A stretch of DNA of 21,606 nucleotides, taken from NCBI GenBank assembly GCA_964531805.1, contig CAZHGE010000050.1, forward strand, positions 1 through 21,606. The letters run 5' to 3'. Shown piece by piece: positions 13,939-21,464 of the stretch. Numbering within the stretch: the first letter of the stretch is position 1; every line of letters begins with the position of its first letter. This DNA is from RGIG8767 sp964531805. GTDB taxonomy: Bacteria > Bacillota > Clostridia > Lachnospirales > Lachnospiraceae. Under the pieces are notes generated by a model that was not told the DNA's origin, made no database searches, and saw nothing but the letters and a program-made list of their open reading frames with translations. The position numbers and the translations under genes were made by a program.

Positions 13939-14947
13939 TGATTTCGTCTCCTCCACCTCTGGAAATTACGATTTCTGCTGAGTCTTCCAGCTTTCTGATA
14001 ATATTTACAATCTTCTGCTGAGCCTCTTCTACGTCCTTCATACGAACCGGGCCCATAAATTCCATATCTTCCTTGATCATAGCAGCAAGACGTTTTGACA
14101 GGTTGTTGAAAATAGCAGTCTGAACCTGTTCGTTGCTTCCTTTGAGTGCCAATGCAAGGTCATTATTATCAACATCATGAAGCACACGCTGGATAGCACG
14201 GTCATCAAGCAGCAGGATATCTTCGAATACGAACATCTTCTTGCGGATCTCGTCTGCCAATTCCGGTTCTTCGATTTCCAAAGTTTCCATGATATGTTTT
14301 TCTGTACCACGGTCTACTGCATTTAAAATCTCGACAACCTGATCCACACCACCGATAATGGTGTAATCCTGATTGACCAAAGATGCCAGTTTGGATTCCA
14401 AAATTTTCTCCACTTCCTTAATAACATCCGGACTTGTTCGATCCATCATAGCCACACGCTTAGCAACATCTGCCTGTCTTTCCTGCGGAAGAGAAGCAAT
14501 TATAATAGACGCCTGCTGTGGTGACAAATATGCCAAAATAAGAGCGATTGTCTGCGGATGCTCATCCATAATAAAGTTAAGCAGCTGCGACGGTTCTGTT
14601 TTACGGATAAACTCGAATGGTTTTACCTGTAATGAAGCCGTCAGTTTGCCAATAACATCCAATGCTTTTTCGGTACCAAGTGCTTTTTCCAGCAATTCCT
14701 TTGCATATCCGATACCGCCTTCTGCAATGTACTGCTGGGCAAGACATACCTGATAAAATTCATTGACTACTTCGTCTTTAAGCTGCGGAGTAATACTTCT
14801 TGTATTTGCAATCTCAAGTGTTAACTCTTCGATTTCTTCTTCTTTTAAGTGTTTAAAAATGGACGCGGACTTCTCTGGTCCCAATGTGATTAATAGGACA
14901 GCAGACTTTTGCAAGCCCGTTAATTTCTCATCACCAAATCGTGCCAT
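13931..14947 (-). CDS. fliG: Flagellar motor switch protein FliG
   Basis: 338 residues from the ATG at 14947. The N-terminal domain (about 5-100; LTGLQKSAVLLITLGPEKSA) binds the FliF tail. The EHPQT motif is at 129-133 in the middle domain. The C-terminal torque domain (about 195-330) carries the charged helix L-L-L-D-D-R-A-I-Q-R-V-L (245-256), followed by D-N-N-D-L-A-L-A-L-K-G. These are the residues that face the MotA loop. I chose 14947 over an in-frame TTG at 14959 because GGAG is six bases before the ATG. It begins two bases after the fliF stop, so the ribosome binding site lies within fliF. The C-terminal tail ends G-G-G-D-E-I-I-V. Confidence 0.95.
   Translation of the reverse strand: MARFGDEKLTGLQKSAVLLITLGPEKSASIFKHLKEEEIEELTLEIANTRSITPQLKDEVVNEFYQVCLAQQYIAEGGIGYAKELLEKALGTEKALDVIGKLTASLQVKPFEFIRKTEPSQLLNFIMDEHPQTIALILAYLSPQQASIIIASLPQERQADVAKRVAMMDRTSPDVIKEVEKILESKLASLVNQDYTIIGGVDQVVEILNAVDRGTEKHIMETLEIEEPELADEIRKKMFVFEDILLLDDRAIQRVLHDVDNNDLALALKGSNEQVQTAIFNNLSKRLAAMIKEDMEFMGPVRMKDVEEAQQKIVNIIRKLEDSAEIVISRGGGDEIIV
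13948..13954 (-). promoter_or_regulatory. Ribosome binding site of fliH inside the end of fliG
   Basis: GGAGGAG on the minus strand codes for two of the Gly residues near the C-terminus of FliG (R-G-G-G-D-E-I-I-V) and lies nine bases before the TTG at 13938. It is the main reason to prefer that start to the GTG at 13956. Confidence 0.65.
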
Positions 14948-14949
14948 TG

Positions 14950-16548
14950 TTAACTCCAATCTTCGTTTAACCAGTTACGCAGCAAAAGCGCTGCAGCTTC
15001 TGGATTTTCTTCCACGAATTTTTCGATCAACTTGCGTGTCTCGGATTTTGTTTCCAATTCGATGCTTTCCAGTTCGGTCTCCGGCGTAGACTGTAAGAGA
15101 CTTTCTACAGAAAGTTCTTCTTCTACTTCTTCTATCTTCTCGCCTCTCATACTTCTTAAAATTACAAATGCAAGAAGCGCTAAAATTACAATAATTAAAA
15201 CAACCTGAGCAACACTGGATGGTTCTACTTCAAGAGCCGCCTTATCAATGAACATCGGTTCTTCATAAGCAACAAATGTAATATCCTCCGCATCAATACC
15301 GGAAGCATTTGCCGCCATTAAGACAAGGTCCTCGTCAACTTCTAACTTTGTTCGTTCCGCATTGGCAAGCTTATATTCATCCCATGAAACACCATCTAAT
15401 AAGCCTTGTGCCTTGGCATCTTCCTCTTTCAACACCTTGTAACGAATTGCGGAAATAGAAAGAGATGACTGATCATATATCACAACACCTGCCGGAGTCG
15501 TTTTTTTGGTTACTTTTTCATTTGGAAGATAATCACGCACTTCCTCCGTTACCGTAGAACTGCTGGTATCTCCATCTTCAATTACATATGTAGTACCGTC
15601 TTCACCGTTGGAATCTGTTCCAGGAACACCTGTGGTTCCTCCAGTAGACTCGGCATTGTATAATTCTTCATGACTTAACACACCCTGTGTCTGACCTTCT
15701 GCCGGTGTGTAATCGTGTTGTACAGTTTCTGTTGTTGAAAAATCGAGGGTCAGATTTGGTCGAACCTCAATTAAATCAAACTCATTTGTTCCAAGTAAAA
15801 CTCTCTTCACTTCACTCTGCAAAGCAATTTCTGTCTGCTGCTTTACATTGAGCTGGCTTGTAGCATTACCCGTTACTGAATAATTCTCATCACCTGCAAA
15901 TAACAGATTACCTTCGTTGTCAATAATGGTAATGTTTTTAATTTCTTCATTACCAAGCGAAGTTCTAACAAACTGTGCAACTGTCGCCGCATGATCTGCC
16001 GTAAATTCTCCATCCGGAGTAATCATAATAGCAGCAGATGAATCTTCTTCTTTTTCAATCAATGTGCCAGTACTTTCCGGAATACTTAACTTAACAGTCG
16101 CACTCGCTACATTGTCCATGCTCTTTAAGTCTGCTTCTAACTGGCTTTCCTGATATAATTTATAACGTTTCTGTTTATCCGCTTCCGTGGTTCCCATTCC
16201 ACCACTGGTCACATTGTCAATACTATACGCATCGGATGGAATATTATTGGCACCCAGTAAAAGTCTGGCTTGAGAAATCTGATCTTTGAGCACGTATACA
16301 ATATAACCATCTTCCGATGTCTTATAATCGTATTCTTCCTCTAACAATTCTGTAATTTCTGCCGCCTCTTTTGTCGTCTCACAAGTAACCAAAACTTCAT
16401 ACTGCGGTTGCGAAACAATCCATATTACAACAGCAAAAGCTACTAATATACCAGCAGCTGCTGAAATAATCATTGTCTTTTGTTTGGAAGTGAATTTGTT
16501 CCACCACTCCACTAATTTCTTCGGTATTTCTTTCAAATTGTCAACCAT
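14950..16548 (-). CDS. fliF: Flagellar MS-ring protein FliF
   Basis: 532 residues. Membrane helix 1 is at about 26-45 (MIISAAAGILVAFAVVIWIV) and helix 2 at about 445-465 (VAQVVLIIVILALLAFVILR). Between them are the ring-building motifs, with a secretin/YscJ-like part (about 48-220; QARLLLGANNIPSDAYSIDN and K-L-S-I-P-E-S-T) and a Gly/Thr/Asp-rich variable loop (about 300-330). The cytoplasmic tail (about 500-532, ETRKLIEKFVEENPEAAALL then L-R-N-W-L-N-E-D) is the FliG-binding end. FliF forms the first ring of the basal body. The RBS is weak (GGGGA, nine bases). It follows fliE by 68 bases, which contain a small dyad. Confidence 0.96.
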   Translation of the reverse strand: MVDNLKEIPKKLVEWWNKFTSKQKTMIISAAAGILVAFAVVIWIVSQPQYEVLVTCETTKEAAEITELLEEEYDYKTSEDGYIVYVLKDQISQARLLLGANNIPSDAYSIDNVTSGGMGTTEADKQKRYKLYQESQLEADLKSMDNVASATVKLSIPESTGTLIEKEEDSSAAIMITPDGEFTADHAATVAQFVRTSLGNEEIKNITIIDNEGNLLFAGDENYSVTGNATSQLNVKQQTEIALQSEVKRVLLGTNEFDLIEVRPNLTLDFSTTETVQHDYTPAEGQTQGVLSHEELYNAESTGGTTGVPGTDSNGEDGTTYVIEDGDTSSSTVTEEVRDYLPNEKVTKKTTPAGVVIYDQSSLSISAIRYKVLKEEDAKAQGLLDGVSWDEYKLANAERTKLEVDEDLVLMAANASGIDAEDITFVAYEEPMFIDKAALEVEPSSVAQVVLIIVILALLAFVILRSMRGEKIEEVEEELSVESLLQSTPETELESIELETKSETRKLIEKFVEENPEAAALLLRNWLNEDWS

Positions 16549-16587
16549 GACTATAATCCCCTGTTTCCATCTATATTCATGAAAACC

Positions 16588-16603
16588 TATTGTATGTACA
16601 ATA
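16588..16603. repeat. Short dyad between fliE and fliF
   Basis: TATTGTA and TACAATA separated by two bases, in the 68-base gap between fliE and fliF. No T-run follows on the minus strand. It may be a minor RNA fold or a chance AT-rich dyad; no function can be assigned. Confidence 0.35.
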
Positions 16604-16616
16604 CCCTTCTAAGAAT

Positions 16617-16943
16617 TTAAATCTGAATCTGCATTAATTCCTTATAAGCTTCTAATATTTTATCTCTTACCGCTACCGTGTACGATAATGCAGTAGAAGC
16701 TTTGCCCAATGCGATTGTAAGATCGTGGGTATTGTCCGTTTCTCCCATGGCAAGTTTTAATTCTTCATTTTCCGCATCCGATAATAATGCATTCGTTGTA
16801 TTTAAGTTCTCCATTGCCGTTGTTAAAAAAGAACCAAATTCTTCGGACTCCGGTGTGCGTGTCACATTGCTGGCAGCAAGCTGCTGACCTGCAGCTTCCT
16901 TTACCGCACCGGAAGATATATTGTATAACGATGTAATATCCAT
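16617..16943 (-). CDS. fliE: Flagellar hook-basal body complex protein FliE
   Basis: 108 residues, the adaptor between MS ring and rod. The C-terminal half has the family signature: T-D-N-T-H-D-L-T-I-A-L-G-K-A-S-T-A-L, then S-Y-T-V-A-V-R-D-K-I-L-E-A-Y-K-E-L-M-Q-I-Q-I. The N-terminal half contains F-x-S-F-L-T-T-A-M-E-N-L-N. Length is normal for the family. It lies after flgC and before fliF as in B. subtilis. The ribosome binding site is poor (AAAGG, about 11-12 bases from the ATG), so expression may depend on the local fold of the 80-base gap behind flgC, where TATCTA and TAGATA could pair. Confidence 0.94.
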   Translation of the reverse strand: MDITSLYNISSGAVKEAAGQQLAASNVTRTPESEEFGSFLTTAMENLNTTNALLSDAENEELKLAMGETDNTHDLTIALGKASTALSYTVAVRDKILEAYKELMQIQI

Positions 16944-17023
16944 TGTATATCCGTACCTTTCTAATCTGTCTTACTCACAATGCCTGCATCACAGACTATC
17001 TATGTAGATATAGGCCAAATACA

Positions 17024-17473
17024 TTACTGGCCCATTTGCAGACCTTTCATTGCCATTGCTTTATAGGAATCAAATGCTGTCGCGTTGGCTTCATATGCTC
17101 TGCTGGCATCAATTAAGTTCGTCATTTCCGTGATGATATTTACATTTGGATAAGTAACATATCCATTCTCATCTGCATCTGGATGGGATGGATCATACAC
17201 CATATTCCCTTCCGTTGATTTATCATCGTATGTACCACTTACTTTTACACCATTTGCCTGAAAACGGCTTGTTCTCTCACCAAAGATGGAAGAAAAGCTT
17301 GCTGGGTATTTACCTTCTTTTTCAGAAAAAGTAACAATCTGACGTACATAAGGTGTGCCGTCCTCTGTTCTCGTTGTATTGGCATTGGCAACGTTCTGTG
17401 AAATAATATCCATACGGTAACGCTGTGCTGTTAAACCTGACGCATTTACACTAAAAGTATCAAACATTCCCAT
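17024..17473 (-). CDS. flgC: Flagellar basal-body rod protein FlgC
   Basis: 149 residues. It opens with the rod signature F-S-V-N-A-S-G-L-T-A-Q-R-Y-R-M-D-I-I-S-Q, then NVANANTTRTEDGTPYVRQ, and ends with the matching helix MTNLIDASRAYEANATAFDS. The segment V-x-Y-D-P-S-H-P-D-A-D-E-N-G-Y-V (about 90-107) is diagnostic for FlgC among rod proteins. FlgC forms part of the proximal rod. RBS AGGAGG with an eight-base spacer to the ATG, 12 bases after flgB. Confidence 0.96.
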   Translation of the reverse strand: MGMFDTFSVNASGLTAQRYRMDIISQNVANANTTRTEDGTPYVRQIVTFSEKEGKYPASFSSIFGERTSRFQANGVKVSGTYDDKSTEGNMVYDPSHPDADENGYVTYPNVNIITEMTNLIDASRAYEANATAFDSYKAMAMKGLQMGQ

Positions 17474-17485
17474 CGTCTATTCCTC

Positions 17486-17875
17486 CTATTTCATAACGCT
17501 CTTCAAATTTGTAAACTCCGTTGTAAGCGAATTCATCAAACCTTCATATTTCATCTGATTGGCCGCAAGATATACCTGCTCCATCTCAGGATCTACATTG
17601 TTCTCATCCAAACGATAGGAATAATCGCCGTAATCCGTATACTGTCGTCCTTCCAAACGACTCAATTTCAGATTGGAAACCTTCTCATCCACAGATTTAT
17701 AACGTGAATTACGCAACGCTCTCTGTAACTGCCCTTCGAAATCAATATCCTGACGTTTGTAACCAGGTGTGCTCTGATTGGCAATATTATTCGAAATCAA
17801 CTCATGTCTTTTCCATGATGCATCCGCTGCTTTATCTAATACATTAATATAATCAAATGCGTTTGATGAAAACAT
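17486..17875 (-). CDS. flgB: Flagellar basal-body rod protein FlgB
   Basis: 129 residues from the ATG at 17875. It has the rod-protein motif ELISNNIANQSTPGYKRQDI, then D-F-E-G-Q-L, and the C-terminal helix VYLAANQMKYEGLMNSLTTE. This is the first gene of the flagellar operon. I prefer 17875 to an in-frame ATG at 17899 because AAGGAGGT lies five to six bases before it and the FlgB family begins at this point; the longer start would sit upstream of the ribosome binding site and close to the predicted transcription start. Confidence 0.95.
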   Translation of the reverse strand: MFSSNAFDYINVLDKAADASWKRHELISNNIANQSTPGYKRQDIDFEGQLQRALRNSRYKSVDEKVSNLKLSRLEGRQYTDYGDYSYRLDENNVDPEMEQVYLAANQMKYEGLMNSLTTEFTNLKSVMK

Positions 17876-17917
17876 ATGAACCTCCTTCGCATAGTACACG
17901 CGACTATACCTTATTCC

Positions 17918-17945
17918 ATTATAAAGAAATATGAAAAAATTACAA
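17918..17945 (-). promoter_or_regulatory. Sigma-A-like promoter of the flagellar operon
   Basis: On the minus strand TTGTAA (17945-17940) and a perfect TATAAT (17923-17918) are 16 bases apart, followed by a leader of about 35 bases to the flgB start. It sits directly downstream of the hairpin that ends codY. No SigD-type GCCGATAA is seen here, so the operon start appears to be under the housekeeping sigma factor. A degenerate CodY-like site (11/15) at 17927-17941 lies between the two hexamers. Confidence 0.7.
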
Positions 17946-17968
17946 GATAAACGTCGAAAAACAGTACT

Positions 17969-18002
17969 AAAGGACCTATTGTTTTCCTACAATAAGTCCT
18001 TT
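17969..18002 (-). terminator. Hairpin ending codY transcription upstream of flgB
   Basis: Two 14-base arms (AAAGGACTTATTGT and ACAATAGGTCCTTT on the minus strand) pair fully with one G-T wobble around a six-base loop. The minus-strand exit has TTT within the stem, then a second T-run (GTTTTT) nine bases later. The plus-strand exit is TTTTATTTATA, so it could also stop antisense transcripts. It separates codY from the flagellar promoter; read-through is possible because the T-tract on the codY side is interrupted. Confidence 0.6.
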
Positions 18003-18022
18003 TATTTATACTGGAAATTCCG

Positions 18023-18038
18023 TTTTCTCATGAGAAAA
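18023..18038. repeat. Perfect 16-base palindrome between codY and flgB
   Basis: TTTTCTCATGAGAAAA reads the same on both strands. It is in the 254-base codY-flgB region, upstream of the terminator hairpin. The left arm can also pair with another GAGAAAA just upstream on the minus strand (around 18050-18044). It might be an operator or a competing RNA fold, or chance in AT-rich DNA. It does not fit the CodY operator (six mismatches). Confidence 0.5.
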
Positions 18039-18129
18039 TCTTTTTTTCTCGTTCAATCCATTCCCATATTCTGTTGTTGTCTGTCATCGTGTACTTCTTC
18101 ACTCAATTGACAGATTATTATTATCATTC

Positions 18130-18918
18130 CTATTTAGACATAATCTCCGCCCGGATTAAATCAATCTGTTCAAAGACCACATCATTAAGCACCTTAATAT
18201 AGGTTCCTTTCATACCAGAAGACCGGGATTCGATCACACCAGCGCTTTCAAACTTACGCAGTGCATTTACAATCACACTTCTAGTAATTCCTACACGGTC
18301 TGCAATCTTGCTGGCAACCAAAATACCTTCCATACCATTTAATTCATCAAAGATATGCACAATGGCTTCCATTTCTGAATATGACAAGGTGGATATTGCT
18401 GATTTTACCACGTTAAGTTTACGGGTTTCTTCTGCACTTTCTTCATTTACCGCACGCAGCATCTCAAGTCCAACAACTGTAGAACCATATTCGCAAAGAA
18501 TAATATCATCAATATCATACAATTGTCCCGCCTTGTACACAAACAAAGTACCCAGGCGTTCCCCTGCAATCTCAATCGGTGCGATAATAGCGGTAAACCG
18601 CTTCACATCCGTATTCTCAAAGCCAAGTGTCTCTAAATTCACATTTTCCTTTGTAGATAAAACAGACAGCATACGCTCATTCAGCATCATATCAATAAAG
18701 CCACCCACTTTATCCTTAATTAGTTCCTGAATAATTTCCACATCAGAATTGTGATCCACGCCAAGAACTTTCCCCTTACGGCTGATTACCAGGACATTAC
18801 TTTTTAGTATTTCCTGCATAACACTGCAAATATCGTTAAATACTACTTTACTGGAATTATTGTTATGCAAAAGTTTACCGATTTTTCTAGTTTTATCTAG
18901 TAATTGTACACTACTCAT
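18130..18918 (-). CDS. codY: GTP- and branched-chain amino acid-sensing pleiotropic repressor CodY
   Basis: 262 residues, close to the 259 of B. subtilis CodY. The N-terminal GAF-like sensor (about 1-155) opens SSVQLLDKTRKIGKLLHNNN and contains I-A-P-I-E-I-A-G-E-R-L-G-T-L. The C-terminal winged helix-turn-helix is at about 198-246 (VASKIADRVGITRSVIVNAL, R-K-F-E-S-A-G-V-I-E-S-R-S-S-G-M-K-G-T-Y), the family's most conserved DNA-binding stretch. CodY represses amino acid and nutrient genes, and in B. subtilis also motility, while GTP and branched-chain amino acids are abundant. I chose the ATG at 18918 because GGAGGT lies seven bases upstream; the in-frame start at 18954 would precede the predicted transcription start. 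It directly precedes flgB as in B. subtilis. A CodY operator upstream suggests autoregulation. Confidence 0.96.
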   Translation of the reverse strand: MSSVQLLDKTRKIGKLLHNNNSSKVVFNDICSVMQEILKSNVLVISRKGKVLGVDHNSDVEIIQELIKDKVGGFIDMMLNERMLSVLSTKENVNLETLGFENTDVKRFTAIIAPIEIAGERLGTLFVYKAGQLYDIDDIILCEYGSTVVGLEMLRAVNEESAEETRKLNVVKSAISTLSYSEMEAIVHIFDELNGMEGILVASKIADRVGITRSVIVNALRKFESAGVIESRSSGMKGTYIKVLNDVVFEQIDLIRAEIMSK

Positions 18919-18944
18919 CTGCAATACCTCCAAAATATAGATAT

Positions 18945-18973
18945 AGTGTACCATTTTTATCTGACTATATCAA
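18945..18973 (-). promoter_or_regulatory. Sigma-A-like promoter of codY with extended -10
   Basis: TTGATA (18973-18968) and TACACT (18950-18945) on the minus strand are 17 bases apart. TGG directly before TACACT supplies the extended -10 TGn motif that compensates for the imperfect hexamer. The leader would be about 20 bases and contains the GGAGGT ribosome binding site. Confidence 0.65.
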
Positions 18974-18995
18974 GAAAATTTTCTTTTTTCACTTG

Positions 18996-19010
18996 AATTT
19001 TCAGATAATT
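18996..19010. promoter_or_regulatory. CodY box upstream of the codY promoter
   Basis: AATTTTCAGATAATT matches the published CodY operator AATTTTCWGAAAATT at 14 of 15 positions. It lies about 22 bases upstream of the predicted -35 hexamer of codY and just after the topA terminator. An AT-rich palindrome GAAAATTTTC (18974-18983), made of CodY-like half-sites in back-to-back order, adjoins the -35. Autoregulation is the likely meaning. Confidence 0.65.
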
Positions 19011-19017
19011 AGCCAAT

Positions 19018-19053
19018 AAAAAAAGCCGGACACCCACAAATCAGATGTCCAGC
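19018..19053 (-). terminator. Intrinsic terminator of topA
   Basis: On the minus strand GCTGGACA (19053-19046) pairs with TGTCCGGC (19032-19025), eight base pairs with one G-T wobble and a 13-base loop, followed at once by TTTTTTT. It starts six bases after the topA stop codon, so topA and codY are probably separate transcripts. Confidence 0.85.
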
Positions 19054-19059
19054 ATTTCC

Positions 19060-21114
19060 TTATTTTACATAACCGCACTGTTCATTCATGCACAAAAGTT
19101 TATTTCCTTTTTCCAACAGCAAAGAACCACACTGTGGGCAAGTTTCTTTGGAAGGTTTCTGCCATACCATAAAATCGCATTCCGGATTATTGATACAGCC
19201 ATAATATTTTCTTCCTTTTTTAGACTTCTTTAAAACAATATCCTTTCCGCACTGCGGACACTCCACACCAATCTTTTCATAATATGGCAGTGTAGAACGA
19301 CAGTCCGGGAACCCGCTGCAGGCCAAAAATCTTCCATGCGGACCATATTTAATCAACATTGGTTTCCCGCAAACCGGACAGTTTTCTTCCGAAACCTCAT
19401 CACGAATCTCTACTTTTTCCAATTCTTTTTCCGCATTATTTACTGCTTCATCCAAATCCGGATAGAAATTGGAGATAACCGTCTTCCATGCCACATCACC
19501 GGACTCAATCGCATCCAGTAAAGCTTCCATTGTCGCCGTAAAATTCACATCTACGATCGTTGGAAATGCTTCTTTCATAATCTGGTTTACAATTTCACCC
19601 AGTTCTGTTACATAAAGATTTTTATTTTCTTTTACAATATATCTTCTAGCCAAAATAGTGGTAATGGTTGGTGCATACGTACTCGGACGGCCAATTCCCA
19701 ATTCTTCCAACGCACGTACTAATGATGCTTCTGTATAATGTGGCTGCGGCTGGGTAAAATGCTGCTTTGGCTCTAAACTCTCCTGCTGCAATACCATACC
19801 CGGCTCCATCTGTTTTAAAGTGGTACTGCCAGTTGTCTTTTCATCATCATCTTCCATATAAACGCTCATAAATCCATCAAATACCACTTTACTGGTCGCT
19901 GCGCTGAATTTATGTCCATTGCATTCCACTTTTACTGAAAGCGTCTCATATTCAGCTGCTGCCATACGACTTGCTGTAAAACGTTTCCAAATCAACTGAT
20001 ATAAACGGAACTGATCCCGGGAAAGCGATTCCTTAATAGATGCCGGTGTTCTGGTAATATCCGTAGGACGGATTGCTTCATGCGCATCCTGAATCTTTTT
20101 GCCGCTCTTTTTTGTATCTGACAATTCCGCTGTATATTTATCTCCATAAGCCTGAGCAATATAATCCTTTGCCAGACTTTCTGCTTCTTCCGATACTCTG
20201 GTGGAATCCGTACGAAGATAAGTGATAATACCCACTGTACCACTTCCTTTGATATCCACACCTTCATATAACTGCTGTGCAAGACGCATTGTTTTCTGAG
20301 TAGAATAATTCAAAACCTTGCTGGCTTCCTGCTGCAGAGTAGATGTTGTAAATGGAAGGGGCGCTTTTTTTGTTCGGGTTCCACTCTTTACATCCGATAC
20401 CTGATAAGTCCCCGACTGCAGCTGCTTCATTACTGCATCTACTTCTTCTTTTGAATTCAGTTCTTTCTTTTCATCAGAACCAGTATATTTTGCAGTAAAG
20501 GCTTTTTTATCCCCCTGCATCTTAAGCTGTGCTTCCAAAGTCCAATACTCCTGTGGAATAAATGCCGCAATTTCATCTTCTCGATCACAAATAATGCGAA
20601 GTGCAACTGACTGCACACGGCCAGCACTTAACCCTCTTTTTACTTTTGCCCACAAAACAGGAGAAATACGGTAACCTACCATTCTATCCAGACATCTTCT
20701 CGCCTGCTGTGCATCTACTAAATCCATATCAATCTCACGGGCATTTTTCAAAGATTCTTTTACCGCATTCTTTGTAATCTCATTAAACGTAATACGATAC
20801 ACCTTTTTGTCTTCTAATTTCAGTGCATGGTATAAATGATAGGAAATTGCTTCTCCCTCACGGTCAGGGTCAGTTGCAAGATATATTTTTTCAGCTTTTT
20901 TCACTTCTTTTCGAAGTTTTGCTAAAATATCACCTTTCCCCCTGATGGTAATATACTTTGGTTCATAATCATGTTCCACATCAACGCCCAGTGTACTCTT
21001 TGGCAGATCGCGCACATGCCCGTTGCTGGCAGCAACCGTATAGTTCGCACCCAGGAACTTCTGAATGGTCTTCACTTTTGCTGGTGATTCCACAATTACT
21101 AAATACTTTGCCAT
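19060..21114 (-). CDS. topA: DNA topoisomerase I (type IA)
   Basis: 684 residues; relaxes negatively supercoiled DNA. The TOPRIM domain is at about 1-115, starting KYLVIVESPAKVKTI, with catalytic E9 and the metal-binding D-P-D-R-E at 82-86. The active-site tyrosine is Y299 in GTVGIITYLRTDSTRVSEEA. SAGRVQSVALR (163-173) and the H-E-A-I-R-P-T motif (about 345-351) are also family signatures. The C-terminus carries three four-cysteine zinc ribbons (each starting C-P-x-C-G), the last close to the C-terminal end. The start ATG has GGAGAAGAG just upstream. A small hairpin (GAATAC and GTATTC at 21132-21156) in the leader could affect the ribosome binding site. In many Firmicutes dprA precedes topA; here tRNA genes do. 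In B. subtilis several genes lie between topA and codY; here none does. Confidence 0.97.
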   Translation of the reverse strand: MAKYLVIVESPAKVKTIQKFLGANYTVAASNGHVRDLPKSTLGVDVEHDYEPKYITIRGKGDILAKLRKEVKKAEKIYLATDPDREGEAISYHLYHALKLEDKKVYRITFNEITKNAVKESLKNAREIDMDLVDAQQARRCLDRMVGYRISPVLWAKVKRGLSAGRVQSVALRIICDREDEIAAFIPQEYWTLEAQLKMQGDKKAFTAKYTGSDEKKELNSKEEVDAVMKQLQSGTYQVSDVKSGTRTKKAPLPFTTSTLQQEASKVLNYSTQKTMRLAQQLYEGVDIKGSGTVGIITYLRTDSTRVSEEAESLAKDYIAQAYGDKYTAELSDTKKSGKKIQDAHEAIRPTDITRTPASIKESLSRDQFRLYQLIWKRFTASRMAAAEYETLSVKVECNGHKFSAATSKVVFDGFMSVYMEDDDEKTTGSTTLKQMEPGMVLQQESLEPKQHFTQPQPHYTEASLVRALEELGIGRPSTYAPTITTILARRYIVKENKNLYVTELGEIVNQIMKEAFPTIVDVNFTATMEALLDAIESGDVAWKTVISNFYPDLDEAVNNAEKELEKVEIRDEVSEENCPVCGKPMLIKYGPHGRFLACSGFPDCRSTLPYYEKIGVECPQCGKDIVLKKSKKGRKYYGCINNPECDFMVWQKPSKETCPQCGSLLLEKGNKLLCMNEQCGYVK

Positions 21115-21218
21115 CTCTTCTCCATTCTACTGAATACGCTTTGTTTCAGTGTATTCCCCTTTTTATTTTTGTATACAGCATACACAATTCTTTAAATTCT
21201 TCTGCACACAACGCCCTC

Positions 21219-21247
21219 ACTATACACCATAGTTTTTGGAATCGCAA
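21219..21247 (-). promoter_or_regulatory. Sigma-A-like promoter of topA
   Basis: TTGCGA (21247-21242) and TATAGT (21224-21219) on the minus strand with a 17-base spacer, giving a leader of about 100 bases to the topA start. Matches are 4/6 and 5/6. It lies between the tRNA terminator and topA, where a promoter is needed. Confidence 0.6.
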
Positions 21248-21265
21248 GGAAAAAATTACGAAATA

Positions 21266-21288
21266 ATAGGAATTTATTCTTTTCCTAT
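21266..21288. repeat. Inverted repeat upstream of the topA promoter
   Basis: ATAGGAA and TTCCTAT separated by nine bases. It is 19 bases upstream of the predicted topA -35 hexamer. No T-run follows on either strand at the right place. It could be a protein-binding dyad or chance. Confidence 0.35.
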
Positions 21289-21336
21289 GAAATAAGCACC
21301 AAACGATGCCATGCTTCGCGAGCCATCTTATTGGAC

Positions 21337-21370
21337 AAAAAAAACAGTACCGAAAATTCGATACTGTTTT
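21337..21370 (-). terminator. Intrinsic terminator of the tRNA cluster
   Basis: On the minus strand AAAACAGTA and TACTGTTTT form nine base pairs, extended by CGAA/TTCG inside after one mismatch, followed by an unbroken run of eight T's that starts in the stem. It begins three bases after the 3' end of tRNA-Lys. Confidence 0.9.
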
Positions 21371-21372
21371 GC

Positions 21373-21445
21373 TGAGACACGGGGGATTCGAACCCCCGAC
21401 AACCTGATTAAAAGTCAGGTGCTCTACCGACTGAGCTAGTGTCCC
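21373..21445 (-). tRNA. tRNA-Lys (anticodon TTT)
   Basis: 73 bases fold into a full cloverleaf: acceptor GGGACAC/GTGTCTC with one G-T pair and discriminator A, D arm with A-G-C-T-C-A-G-T-C-G-G-T-A-G-A-G-C, anticodon stem CCTGA/TCAGG around CTTTTAA, and T arm CGGGGGTTCGAATCCCCCG. The anticodon is at 21410-21412. The 3' CCA is not encoded (GCA follows), so it must be added after transcription. Confidence 0.95.
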
Positions 21446-21464
21446 ATAGAAGTTGCTGCTTTAA

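Noticed and set aside
18023..18038. The 16-base palindrome as a CodY operator
   Set aside because: Aligned either way it has six mismatches to the 15-base CodY box, and its half-site spacing is wrong.
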